Part shown: one piece after another, positions 13,301 through 24,862 of the stretch
How positions within the stretch are numbered: position 1 is the stretch's first letter
Layout: each line of letters begins with the position of its first letter
Translations under genes and position numbers: made by a program
Assembly (NCBI GenBank): GCA_032173965.1
Contig: JAVUNC010000004.1
Location: 20,871,001 to 20,935,000 of the forward strand
Origin: Sitta carolinensis
Lineage: Eukaryota > Chordata > Aves > Passeriformes > Sittidae
Length of the DNA: 64,000 nucleotides
Direction: 5' to 3'
The notes under the pieces: model-generated
What the model saw: the letters and a program-made list of their open reading frames with translations, nothing else
The model's database searches: none
What the model was told of the DNA's origin: nothing

Positions 13301-13946
13301 CTCTGAAGAGTTTATAAAGAAAATTGCGAAACTTGAATCATGCCCAGTCATTCCTTGAAAAACTGACAATTTTCTGTCCCAGAACAGTGTGAGAAAATTT
13401 GGCAATCTACCCAAATAAATAATAGAGTTCCATGTCTGGAAATATTCTGTAGAGCTCTCAAATCTACCAGCAGACATACAACTAAGGGAGACAGTAGAAA
13501 AGACTGTAACATCTGTTGCCTTCCTTGAGAAAGAAGAAAGAATGAAGAAACAACAGAGCTGTGATAGACTCAAATATACATCAACAAATGAAGGATGTGA
13601 AGGACAGGGCAACAGACAAGTCATGCTCCTCTGACCTGAGATGTTAGGCTGATGCTGTTTGGGTTTAGCCTTTTTTTCTATTATATGTTCTCTCTATACT
13701 TTGCACATATATTTGCAGCTCTGTAAGCCTACTATATTAGTGGCTAGTTTTCCCAGTGCTTTTCCATGGTCTTTCCCTAAGCAGAAAGAAAAAACAAACT
13801 CCAGAGCTCTAAGTCCCAAGAGGTACAAGTACCCTAAGCTATCTTGCTTCTTCCTGGGAACCAAGGCTGAGAACTCTTCGAGACACATTCTCATGGACAA
13901 AGTACAACTAGTGCTGAAGGGGGGTTCCAGAGAAGGTGCTGGACCT
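10304..13946. other. AT-rich DNA, no gene recognised
   Basis: About 3.6 kb. The segment 10500-10740 is somewhat richer in G and C, but I could not assign it. The short open frames, including the 131-codon minus-strand one at 13229-13624, lack recognisable domains. Confidence 0.45.
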
Positions 13947-13977
13947 GGGGGGGGTGGGGGGGGGTGGGGGGGTGGGA
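13947..13977 (+). repeat. G-run cluster, predicted G-quadruplex
   Basis: Three runs of seven to eight G and one of three G are separated by single T residues. This meets the usual rule for a stable short-loop G-quadruplex (four G-tracts of at least three, loops of one to seven). The proline-rich minus-strand frame and glycine-rich plus-strand frame over it are products of the repeat, not genes. Confidence 0.9.
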
Positions 13978-14128
13978 ATTGCATCACTATTTGTCCTACT
14001 AGTTGGTGCTTTTTATCAGTCATACTTACTTCCTAAAACCTATAAAAATATAGTCACCCATGGGATGGGTCAGCTTTCATGAATATCTTTCCATAACTGC
14101 TCCTGGAGGCCTTCAAATAAAAATCTGC

Positions 14129-14337
14129 TCTTATAGTACCTCCTTACATATCAAGTTTCATTTCCAAGTTGGTAAAAAGGCAACAAGGAAACAGCCATTG
14201 TTTTTTAATCCTAATCAGTCTAGATCCTTCTGGTGACCGGAGCAAGACTCATTAGGATTAAAAAACAATGGCTGTTTCCTTGTTGTCTTTTTACCAACTT
14301 GGAAATGAAACTTGACATGTAAGGAGGTACTGTAAGA
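14129..14337. repeat. Near-perfect long inverted repeat (93-bp arms, 23-bp spacer)
   Basis: The left arm 14129-14221 is the reverse complement of the right arm 14245-14337 at 89 of 93 positions. The differences are at 14134, 14150, 14180 and 14216, and two of them would be G-U wobbles in a plus-strand RNA. The spacer 14222-14244 contains GGTGACC. Outside the arms the symmetry breaks down quickly. As DNA it could extrude a cruciform; if transcribed it would form a hairpin of over 90 bp. The arms do not match any transposon terminus I know, there is no clear target duplication, and no open frame lies in it. The likeliest origin is fold-back template switching during replication. A non-autonomous palindromic transposon or a hairpin RNA source are alternatives. 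Confidence 0.95.
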
Positions 14338-14937
14338 CTGCTCTCTTGCTGCTAAAATCTATATATTCAAATAAATCAATACATGCTTTATCTTGAATAC
14401 TTTATCACCTAAACAGGCAGGGCTGAATAAAAGAGAGTAGACGGAAATTACTTTCTCCATTTTACAGGTGGAGAACTTAAGTAACAAAGAAGTTCTGTTT
14501 AGACTCAGTCTAAACAAAATTCAGAAACCTAACGACAAAATCTGTTCTACACAAGCAATTTAATTAGTTGACCAAATTTCTCTTGATAAAGAAGAGGAAA
14601 CTCTTGCTACATCCATTGACTAAATTCATTGTTATAAAATGAATTGCAGCTATAATGCTGTGATAAAGCCACAAATATTTTAGCAGAACATGTGTACATA
14701 CCTGCACTCTCCCCTCCACATGTGCACATGATTTTAATAATAGAAATCTCAATGTGTCACCCATTATGTTACAATTTTTTGAACGCTATCTTCCTGACCA
14801 AGTCTACCAAAAACATTCAAGAGCATTTCATAAGTAAGACTTAGATTAATCTGCAATTTTCGTAACATGAAAAATAATATTTCTTAGGAATCTGTATTCA
14901 TCCTCAACGAAGTGGCCAGGATTTTAAGACACTAGCA
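14338..14937. other. AT-rich DNA between inverted repeat and LTR
   Basis: About 600 bp with no recognised feature. One 66-codon minus-strand frame (14564-14764) has no recognisable similarity. Confidence 0.5.
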
Positions 14938-15455
14938 GCAGCTGGTTGGAATGAAGGTAATTTTTTCCAGAGGAGCTGGTATGGGGCTGCAGGTTGGATT
15001 TGTTCTGAACGTAGTGCTGAAAACAAATGGATGTTTTCTTTATTGCTGGACAATGCTTGCCCAGAACCAAGGCCTTTTCTGCATCTCAGCCCATCTGACC
15101 AGCAAGGAGGCTGGGGGTGCACAGAGCTGGAAGGAGACACATCTGTGAGTATTGATCCCAAATGACCCAAGGCATATCCCACAATATATGGTATCATGCT
15201 TGGTGTATGAATCTGGGGAAGAAAGGGGGATCTGTAGGAGCCTTGCTCTTGTGGAGGCGGCCTGCATGTGAGAAGTGGTGAATTAATTCCTTGTTTCCCT
15301 TTGCTTGCAAGTGTGACTTTTGCTTTACCTGTTAGCCTGTGTTTATCTCAACCCAGGAGTTTTCTCTCTTTTGCCCTCCTGATTCTGTCACACTGAAGGG
15401 CAGTAGGTGAGAGGCTTTGTGGAGCCTGGCCACTGTCTGGGGTTACACCATGACA
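14938..15455 (+). mobile_element. Near-complete, aged solo LTR of a bird ERV
   Basis: This matches, in order, an LTR I recognise as common in birds: the 5' segment with 'gagctggtatggggct' (14973 on), the 'aaggccttttctgc' stretch (15070 on), 'ggctgggggtgcac' (15109 on), 'gaagtggtgaattaattcc' (15273 on), the R/U5 stretch 'tttatctcaacccaggagt' (15342 on), and an end at 'gttacaccatgaca' (15455). The TATA-like site ('gtgtatgaatc', about 15203) and the polyadenylation hexamer position are both degraded, so the copy is old. No target duplication is certain. No retroviral coding sequence flanks it. The same family occurs on the minus strand at 380-612. ERVL-type membership is inference from memory. 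Confidence 0.8.
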
Positions 15456-18400
15456 CAGCCCATCGTGCTTTCTACGTAAAGAAAAGCTTTCTTTGTATTA
15501 CAGGAAAGCTCATAGCACTTCTGAAGCATGACTCACAAGGATAAACTCATGAAAAGCAGAGTACATTTTATCTGTCTAGATTTAATCTAGGTATTTTCTT
15601 AGCTCTTGTCACTATAATGTAGCATGACATGTAAATAAATATAACCAATATTAGATGTGGATTTTCACCACTACTTAAAAGTAAAGCGAATGACTGTATC
15701 AGATGTGCTTTCTCTATTCAGCTCAAGGTCAGTGACCATGACAATGTTTAAATTCCATTACACTGTTTTCTCTAGAGGTTTGTAATTAGACCTTTAAAAG
15801 AAGCAGTGCCTTTTTATTACTAGTCGTCCAGAAATAGATTCAGAAGCAGAAAAATATGCAGTAGAATATCATTACATCTTCATATAAATTAACATTAAAA
15901 TGTTGTGATTCATATCTATGCAGGCTTTTGTCAATCAAAAATATTCATGTTTTTCTGAGGAGAGCACAGGGTAGAATATGTGCTTCAGGAAGCAATGGAA
16001 GTATTTATGTATTTATGCTTATTTAAGGCACATGGTTTTGGAAAACCAATCTTTTATTCTCTGCTTGTTTATGGATAATTTTTATAAGATGTTGCATTTG
16101 TTATTTTCAGGTATGTATTATGAAAGGGCCATGACATTGCTATTTTTAAATTACTCCGAGAATTACAAAGCATTAAAAGGAAAACCTTTTAAAAATAACA
16201 TACGATAATTGATTTTAATTTTGCCTGGGAATTTTCTTTTAATACATTCATCTGCATACAAGAGCTAGTTCTATTTGCCAGTTTCTCCACTAATCTGACT
16301 TTTTCAAAAATCTGATAATAGTGGAAGATCCCTCTTCAGCCAAAGTTCAGGAATATTTTCCTTTTGTTTGAGTATGTCTTCTTCTAAGAATACTTCAAAG
16401 AAAATTGATAGCTAATGAAAGCAAATCTGGGGGGTTCAGTTGATAAAAAATGACCATTTAGTAATTCAGAAAGAAGTTGTCAAAAGGTATATACACTTGC
16501 TTCTTCACATCAGCATTCTGCAGCTGTCAGGCTTGAGGAATACAAATGGAGCAAAGGTAAGGGCATCTCTTCTTTACCTAGTATTTGAAGACTGTCTCAT
16601 GAGATTACAAGCAGAGTCAGGCACAACGCGGGGTGAAGAACACTGATTTTAGAAGACTGAAAAGTAAAATCAATTACAAGACCGAGAAACCATGTACATT
16701 TGTGCTTATGTATGTGACTGTATATTTGCAAATGAAAAAACAAGAAACCTCCCTGATGGAAAGGCTATGGAACCACTAGGTGTCATTCTTGTTCTGTGTT
16801 TTTTGTTGGCCATATGTCAAACAACTAGTCAATAGGGAGTTCCTAAAAAATTTAACTTTTTATACCCCTAATATTTTATGTCTGGTTTTATTATGTGCAC
16901 TACTGTCCACTAGGGATTATACCGCAGTACATATTTTCTTTCAGCCCAGAGATTATTATTATTGTTCTGGTCAAAAGTCATCACCTTACTTAGCATTGAT
17001 GCTTTCATGAGTTCTCTAAAACAAAAATGCTGTAATAAACAGCTTGGCCTGACTGTGAGTGTCATTATCTGTGAAATGTTACGTGCTGGCAGCTTTAACA
17101 CTTACTTAAAAAAAAAAAAGTAATTATATATTTCCAAATAGTGTTTGGGTAATTTGATAAAAATAATCTGTAATTCAATATAGTTAGAATTAGTCAGAAT
17201 TTCTACATGTTATTTCCTAAGTAGGTGGTTAAAGATTTTTTTTAGAGATTTTAGTATAATATTTAAGCCTTTCTAAAGTTATTTTAAACCCAAGGGTTTG
17301 TCCCTTTATTTTCTTTAATTTTAGGGTTTTCTGCTCCTCCATTCAGCCTATTTTAGGTATCTAGGTATCTGTTTTTTCCATTAGTTTCAATTGCCCTTGT
17401 TGGTTTTCATTTAAGGTTATTCAACATTTAGTGTTTAAGCAGAACAGAATGGCTGCTGTGGAATTACACAAATATGTCAGGGTATTAAAATAACATTGCA
17501 AGGATAACAAACATATCCTGGTATTAGATTAAAGCTGAATACTCTTTAGGGTGGTTTCTCTCCCTGTATATCTAAGCACAGCTATAAAAAGATTTAAGAT
17601 ACATTTAGACCTTCAGAAGTTTTGGGGGATTTAAACATATATTTCTCACACATCAATGATTTCTTTTCTAAGGGCAGTCACATCAGTATTTTATCCAGGT
17701 GAAACAATCTGCTTACGTATGTTCTGTTTACAGACTGTCATGACATCCTTTAAGGTTTAAATTATCTACTTGATTTTCTTAGAGTAGTCATAAACATTCA
17801 TTTGATAACATTCAGCAAATTGAGGAACCTGCACTTTAATTCAATAGTTCCCTTATCATTTTTGTACATTTAAATGCATGAATGGTAAGTTACTATAGAT
17901 ATTCACACTGTAAAATGCTTTTGTATATATTCTGAGCTCTTTGCTACTGAAGAAAAGAATAGCTGTTAGCCCTGGAATATCAAGGAGGGGGTTTGGCAGG
18001 GAGAAGAAAAAGGTAGAGAGTAAGAAAAACTCAAAATCTGCTCCTTCAAAGTTAATGTATTTAGATCAACTGTCTGTTTTTCAAACCCATAGTGAAACAA
18101 AGCTAGTTGGCAAATAAAATGCTGAATAAACTGAGTGAAGGTATTGGATAACCTGGATTGTAATTCTATTGATTTACTGGAAATAACTACCACAGAAAAA
18201 AATTAAGTTTTGTTTGTTGTTACTAGGAAAATCAAGATTGTTATTTGAATAAGCACAAATAGAACAAGTTGTACAGTAAGACTGACCATTCTTATCAGGT
18301 TTAAAGCGCTTCTTTAGAACACTGAAGGGAATTGAAATTTTGGTCACTTAGCCTCATCAATTCTCTGTTACAATTACACCTTCATTAGTCTATTTTAATT

Positions 18401-21298
18401 GAAATCTGCACAACTCCACAAGAAAACAAACCCATGAATATTCTAAGTGAACTTTGACGTGCATTTCAAGGGATTGTTTTTAAATGTGTTTAAAAAATGA
18501 GTCCAGAATAGACCTTAGGTCTCTGTGAACAGCTCCCCCATCATGAGATTTCTTCATGAATAACACTGCTCCATTTAAGAGAACTGTTTACCGGTTTCCA
18601 TTTTGTGAGTTTATGTTAAAACACATGGTGTACATCAGACTTGAAAGATAAAATTTTCATATTCTGCTCTTTTCTTAATGACAGAGACACTATTTCAAAA
18701 CAAGTATCTGAAAACTGAAACACAGGTTCTATTTAATTGTGCCACGTATGTATGAAAGCTTGACACAGACTGTACATCTGTGATGGCGTCTTATTTCTAC
18801 CTCTTCTTACTCAGATTCTAATTTGCCTGCAGGGTATCCATATCAAGTAAAGGCTTTTTGTGGGAGGTGAGTATGAAGTAAGTATGGGTGGGCTACTGCT
18901 TGATGCACGTTTCTGTAGCTGCAACTTCATGTCTGTCATGCATTCTGACACAAGGTACGCTGACCTTCCTGTTTACCCCACTAAGATTAGAAGATTTTAT
19001 TCTGTCATGTTAACGTAATTTGCTTCCAAGAAAACAGTGCATGGCAAAGGGAGTGTCATGTTTTTGTCTGTTTCTTTTGCCATATAGCTGCAGTATTTTA
19101 AGTTGGAGTGTGGGTGGCCCATGAATTAATATGCCTGCTTTTTGTACGAGTTGTCCTGATTCTATAGACCTCTATGTTCTCTTAATGTGGATGAGCAACC
19201 TTTAACACAGACCTCTAAGTGGTGAAACCTGAGTTAATTGCATGCTCATGAACTAATAAAACTGGGTCATTGTGAGATAATTTTTTACACAATTAGTCAA
19301 AGGAAGCAGAAATTCAGATAACATTTCATATGTGACCCGGTGGAGAAAAGTTACATCAACTACTGAAGTGTCTGTGTCATTCTGATATTTTTATGTGATG
19401 GCTAGGATAAAGGTTTTGGTTTGTGGTGGTGTGTCTGAAGGTATGCTGTCAGCTCACATTTGCTTTTTAAAGACACATGTATCCAGAAGCCTTTTCCAAT
19501 GGGTACTTATCTGTATAAACGACATTCAGCTCTGTGATACTTGACATTTTCTCAGCATTAAATAATTAAAATTTTGTGCTACATTTAGTTAAGCAGAGCA
19601 TAACATGGACAGCTGTTTGACTGAATTGTCTGCTTCATAGTGTCCAAGACAGTTACCTACAATTTGCAAACAAGTGGAAGGTTATGAACTTTCTGTAATA
19701 AATTTACTTTTGAGTCTCAAAAGAGTTAAATTAAAATTAAATTTTAGTAAGATACAAACCTACTGTCTTTCTTAAAGAAGCTTTACAGACTGGCATGTAA
19801 ACTTGCTTGTGGAAGCTGTGTAACATTAGCAAAAGAAGTTATTGGGACTTTTTGTGAACATTTTTTGATGAACCAAATCTTTTGAATATTTGAGATGAGA
19901 TTTCCTGGAGGCAGATGTAGAAGAGGCAACAGAAGGTTACAGAAGTGTTGATGATGTGTCATGGCTGAAAACAGAAGGCAATTCTGTTCAACAAAGGTCT
20001 GTCAGGAAGAGGCTCAAGCATGTGTAATTATGTCTTCACACCACTCCTAAAAGTTGAAACATTGCTGGAAACCAGATGACGGTGGATACATATCCTTATA
20101 CTGACTGTATTTCACATTAGGTAATGAGGGACTACTTTATATACTCCTAACTTTATGGACTCAGAACAGTCTGTGTTGTCATCTGTAGGGCAATATATAA
20201 AGTTAGAAATGAAAGAATGGAATTACCCGACGAATTTCAGGTGCTTATGTCCTCTTAGTGAAATAAGGTAAAACTTTAATAGTATTTAATAATATCTCTA
20301 GAAAATAGATTTCATATTTGAAGACACAAAAATAGGAATGTTTAGTTTCTGACATTTAGAGATGTTAGTTAACAATAAATATATGCTCTCCTAAATTTTG
20401 TCTTTTTTTTTTAACATTCCTCTTGCAGCTTTTGTTTAACTTCAAGCTCCATCTCTTCAAATTCCTTTGCTGACTCTCTGCTTTTCCTGTGTCTAGAATT
20501 TAATTGCTGTAGTCTGGTCTCCATTTCTCATTGAGAGTGAGACGATAGTTGAGAAAGACCAACAACCAGCTATTCCTGCCAGAGATTTTCTGCTTCTGCC
20601 TCCAGTTATTCTTGCTATATGGCTTTTCATTAGGCTGTGGATAGTGGTTCAGCAACTGTCATATCAGTGCAATCATGTTCAATTCTTTGGATCTGCAGCA
20701 AAGTAGAAAGAGCTTTGGGAAAATATAGACTGCTTATATGATGTTTTCCTAAATTAAAATGCATTTTATAAGATGTAGCTCTTGCATGAAGACAGAATTG
20801 GAAAAGAGGAAAAATATTATTCAGTTCGCTCTTGTTCTGAATGCAAAAAATAGCTCATCGGGGCTGCATGAGGAAATATAATATGAAACAAAAGCAAAAC
20901 ATAGATCATACAGTGTCTATTAATACTGAAGAGATCTACTGGGCCTACAGTTTTTAATTAGAAAATACTGTACAGAAATGTTAAATAATGATTGAACATT
21001 AAAAAATTAATTTTTTCAGCTACTTGCAGCCAATTTTCCACTGTTAGCCAAATCCATAGCACAGTCTCAAAAGAAGTCTTTACCTTTGATCTCTACTGAA
21101 ATTAGAATGACAAATTTTGGTATGCTGAAACATGTATTAAGTAAGGCAATTAAGCTCATATTACAAAACTAACTGCAGCTTATCACTATCAAGACTGACA
21201 GTGTGGTCACTGATATAACAGATTTACACAACACCTTTTTGTGATCACAACTGTAGCTGAACAAACAGGACTTTAGTCCAGAGACAACTTTATTCCAG
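15456..21298. other. AT-rich DNA, no gene or repeat family recognised
   Basis: About 5.8 kb, the longest stretch in this half without an identifiable element. The open frames are at most 76 codons, and between about 18.2 and 21.3 kb there are essentially none. I saw no simple repeat of note. Confidence 0.5.
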
Positions 21299-21702
21299 AC
21301 TTGGATCTGATGTATCTCTTCTATGAGCAAAAGTTGAGACACTTGTGATTGTTCAGCCTAGGGAAGGGAAGTCTCGGGGGAATCTTATCAACATATATAG
21401 CTGCTTGAAGGGAGGATGCTGTGAAAAATTAAGCCTGGCTTTTTTCAGTGGTGCCCAGTTTCAGAACTTGAGACAGTGGGCACAAACCAGAACAGGAGGT
21501 TCCATCTGAACATCAGGATACACTTTTCACTGTGAGGGTAACTGAGCAGTGCCACAGGTTGCCCCAGAGAGATTGTGTGCTCTCTCTCCTCGGAGATACT
21601 CAGAAGTCATTTGGACAGGGTCTTGGGCAACGGGCTCTAGGTGACCCTGGTTGAACAGTGAGTTTGATCCAGATGATCTCTGGAGGTCCCATCCAATCAT
21701 AG
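21299..21702 (+). mobile_element. CR1 LINE 3' end, 5'-truncated
   Basis: CR1 is the main non-LTR retrotransposon of birds. From 'ttctatgagcaaaagttgag' through 'gattgttcagcctagg', 'caggaggttccatctgaaca', 'actgagcagtgccacaggtt' and 'tggaggtcccatccaa', the sequence follows the typical CR1 3' untranslated region. It ends in a degenerate copy of the short tail repeat, with an imperfect duplication ('atccaat...tagttta') to about 21727. Only the last 400 bp or so of an element several kilobases long is present, and no reverse transcriptase frame is left. Many substitutions and small indels indicate an old insertion. Confidence 0.9.
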
Positions 21703-22953
21703 TTTATCCAATCCAATTGTAGTTTACCTATCAATTTTATTCTCATCAATAATTTCTGTTAGTGATGTTACAAAGGGAATGTTAAGTTGAAAGCTTAGAA
21801 AATCCAACCTCACTGATTACGGTACAACTTTAGTGATATTTATTTTGGCATATAAGAATTGATTGATTCTAGATTGAGTTTTGATCAATAAGTCAGTAGC
21901 CAAATGTCTTTTTATTTGAAAGCTCTGTCTTGCTTTATGCAAAATATAAGTGATGGTTAGTTACAAAGCGATCAGCCCAAACCTATCTCTAATCTGCTTC
22001 TATACTTTCTAAACCACACAGATTCTGCGGTAAGAGAAAATACTGCTGTCAGGGTCAACAGATGCACTAAAAGTGATGTGGTCATGGAAACAAATTAGTT
22101 TCCTTTATCTTTGGGGCAGGATTATGGTGGAGGCATGCACAGAATTCTGACCGTGCTTTCTGTAATTTGTGAATAGATGGACTATGAAGGTTATCCTACT
22201 ACCTTGTTTGTGCATTAAATTATGCAAAAACAAGTACTTGCCAATCAAAACCTACCAGAAATCTTATCTCCTACTTGTCGTATTACAGAAAATGCGCCTA
22301 TAGAAAGCATAGTTTCTTGCAGTTCAGAGGACATGCTAAATTTGTGGTTACTATATTCATAATTAAAGAATAGAGAATAAGACAGAAATATTGCTTTATT
22401 TCAGCCTCCTGATGGAAACTACTACACTGGTTTATTCCTAGATACATAAGTTACTTAAGATGAACCATTGGGTATGCATTAGCTAACAATTCTAAGAACA
22501 AAATCCATTAGGAAAAGGCATCCTCCAACATGACTGATTTTCTCCTGAAGCATCTCCATGAACTAGGCCTTATGTTTACAGCCTCTTTTAATCCCATAAT
22601 AAATCATATTTGTTTGATTCAGGGAGTTAGAAGAAAAATAAAATTCTTCCTCAATATTTATATATAAATAATATATATATTATACTTTATACAGCTTTTT
22701 TATTTCATTGGAAGTATTCTTTACTATTTTATAAACACTAAAGGCTAATAATGAAAAATCTAGCATTTTACCAGCATTTCGCTGCTGCAGAAAATTTTGG
22801 TTCACTGTATTCTATGATGTCAACATCCCACCATTCATTGCTCATCTTAGATCAGTAGAAGTTATTTTGGAATCTTAGCCAGTTAACAATTCTACACAAT
22901 TCAGCTTACTTAATCTCGTAATTACTGAATTTAGTGGAACAGTCATGAAAAAC
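21703..22953. other. AT-rich DNA between CR1 and LTR
   Basis: About 1.25 kb with no gene. A short AT-only alternating tract lies at about 22659-22690. Confidence 0.5.
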
Positions 22954-23587
22954 TGTTGCAGAGCGCTAGCCTGTTGTTGGTGGGGCAAGAGGCAGTGGTG
23001 CCACGACCTTCCAGAAGCGTCTCTTTATGGAAGCCACTCAGTGGCACAGGCACAGGCACACAAGCTCTCACACACGAACACCAGACAGCTCTTGCATAAT
23101 CCCTGAAAACAAAGAAGTGGGAAGGGTCTTCATATGGAGTTCCATGGCCATATTCCAGCCACGTGTGAAGGGATCCAGGGATGAAGAAATGAAACAATGG
23201 AGGGTCCAGGCTTTAAGTACAGCAATGAGGTGGGGTGGGACAGAGAAACAGGATCCAGTGGGCTGAGGGATCAGAGGTGGTACACAGGTGGGGCAAGGGA
23301 TTACAGCCAGTAGGAGAGTGGGGGTGGAACACTGCGGCATAAAGGGGCCGATGGGTAAGCGGGGAAGGGAGAACATTCTAGGGAACAGACATACAAGGAG
23401 AAAAAGTGTGGAGAGGCCAACAAGCCAGCCAGCCAGGTAGAACTCAGGTACATTTACATAAACAGAAAGGTATCCTGAGACAGGTTCCACTTTGTCACTG
23501 TAGCCTCAGGAGACTTCCTTAACTTAGGGCCTGTCCCTCCAGGGGACCACAATGGACCCTTGTTCCATAGGCCCACGGGCCTCCCCA
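22954..23587 (-). mobile_element. Probable solo LTR, minus strand, 634 bp
   Basis: On the plus strand the block begins TGTTGC and ends CCCCA, so read on the minus strand it is TGGGG...GCAACA with TG/CA ends. Its GC content rises sharply at both edges against AT-rich flanks. The flanking hexamers AAAAAC (22948-22953) and AAAAAT (23588-23593) differ at one base, a possible worn target duplication in low-complexity sequence. A minus-strand 'gtacttaaagcc' near 23210-23221 may be a weak TATA-like site. The overlapping frames (84 and 140 codons minus, 79 plus) have LTR-type composition and no protein similarity I can name. The boundaries are likely but not proven; it does not look like the same family as the LTRs at 2746 or 14938. 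Confidence 0.55.
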
Positions 23588-24451
23588 AAAAATTTAGTTT
23601 TTAATATTTTTGTTCTGTTTTTAAATAAACATTGGTATAGAGATGGGACAAAATTTCAGAATTTTTATCATGTGCATCTGCAGTAATACATAAGCAAAAC
23701 TTCTAAAATTATTAATTAGATAGAATTTTACAGGTTTTTTTAATGCATTAGAGGCTTGCTTTTGTTGTCAAATAGGCCAAACATAATATTTTCTTTTACA
23801 AAATTTCAGTCATATCTTGAGAAAATAAAAAAATAAAAAGCTGCTCAGATATAATTTTATATTAACATAATCTCTTGTACAGTGCATCTCTAGACCACAA
23901 TTAGCAGTTCAGAAAACCTGAAAAGAAAATAAAGAATGATTGTCACTGTAGCAAATAACACACAACATGAATTTTCTCTGAAACAGCTTGGAGAGATGAA
24001 TCTGACTCCCTTTTATGCATTTTGCCACAGACCACTGTGATTGGCAAAAGAAAGACAACACCTTCTCCCACATTGGTCAAACCAGAGGAACATCAAAAGA
24101 AAGTCCATCCCACAGAAAGAATTCCAAACATGAGTTTTCATTACAAAAACAATCCTGATGTTTATGTTCAAGCAGCGTGAACAAGCTTCAGAAACCCAAA
24201 ACATCAGGAAAAATGAGTTTTAGAAACTCAGAAGTTACACGACTGGAAAACCAGACTAAAAATGACAATGTATTTTTAATACCAAAGATTTTGTGGTAAA
24301 GTGAGAAACACAGTGACTTTTCATTTGAACTCTCTACTCTTCATGTATCCTATAAAGGTGCAATTGCACAGACCCTAAAATGTTCAGCTGTAGGAACTGC
24401 ATAGGTTATGCATTTAACATTACTAATTACAGGTGGCTTAATTTATCAGAC
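23588..24451. other. AT-rich DNA between LTR and CR1
   Basis: About 860 bp, with no recognised feature. Confidence 0.5.
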
Positions 24452-24862
24452 TACAGAATTACAGAGTGTTTGAGGTTGGAAGTGACCTATGGAAATCATC
24501 TAGCCAATGTATCTGCTCAAAACAGGGTCACCTGTTTAAAGTGCAGTTTACTCAGGGTTGTAATACTTCTAATACAGAAGATTCCAATACCTCTCTGGGT
24601 AACCTGCTTCTGTGTTCAACCAGTCACTCTCACATTAAAAAACGTATTTTCATATGTTCAAATGGCCTCTCCAGTGTGTTGCAGATTGCTAAGATCCTTC
24701 TGTCCTTTTGTTCTTCAGGCTGGACAGTCCCAGCTATTTCAGCTTCTCCTTGCATATCAGATGCTTCAAAATCTCAGTGGTCTTTTGCTGGAATTGCTCA
24801 AGTTTGCCATGATTTTTACCCTGGGGAACTATGAGATAGGCACAGCACTCCAGAATGTAAGG
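24452..24862 (-). mobile_element. CR1 LINE 3' end, minus strand
   Basis: Read from left to right, the reverse complement of a CR1 tail is recognisable: 'tgaggttggaagtgacctat' (about 24470), 'cagggtcacctg', 'acctctctgggtaacctg', the pyrimidine-rich 'ccttgcatatcagatgcttc' part, and 'ggcacagcactccagaatgt'. The CR1 3' end therefore lies at 24452 and the truncation at about 24862. The 175-codon plus-strand frame over it (24380-24907) is antisense to the LINE and is a chance frame. The element is diverged and has lost about 100 bp of internal sequence relative to what I remember of the family. Confidence 0.85.

Noticed and set aside
13229..13624. 131-codon minus-strand frame
   Set aside because: Ser/Phe/Leu-rich composition typical of AT-rich noncoding DNA; no motif, no splice context, no promoter.
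13659..14036. Overlapping 125-codon plus and 109-codon minus frames
   Set aside because: The glycine-rich and proline-rich segments come from the G-run at 13947-13977, and the remainder has no domain. Neither is a credible gene.
14129..14337. Inverted repeat as a microRNA precursor or CRISPR repeat
   Set aside because: The stem is too long and too perfect for a normal pre-miRNA and there is no array of spaced repeats. It is reported as an inverted repeat instead.
23068..23490. 140-codon minus-strand hydrophobic frame as a membrane protein
   Set aside because: It sits inside a probable LTR with TG/CA ends, and its hydrophobicity reflects pyrimidine skew.
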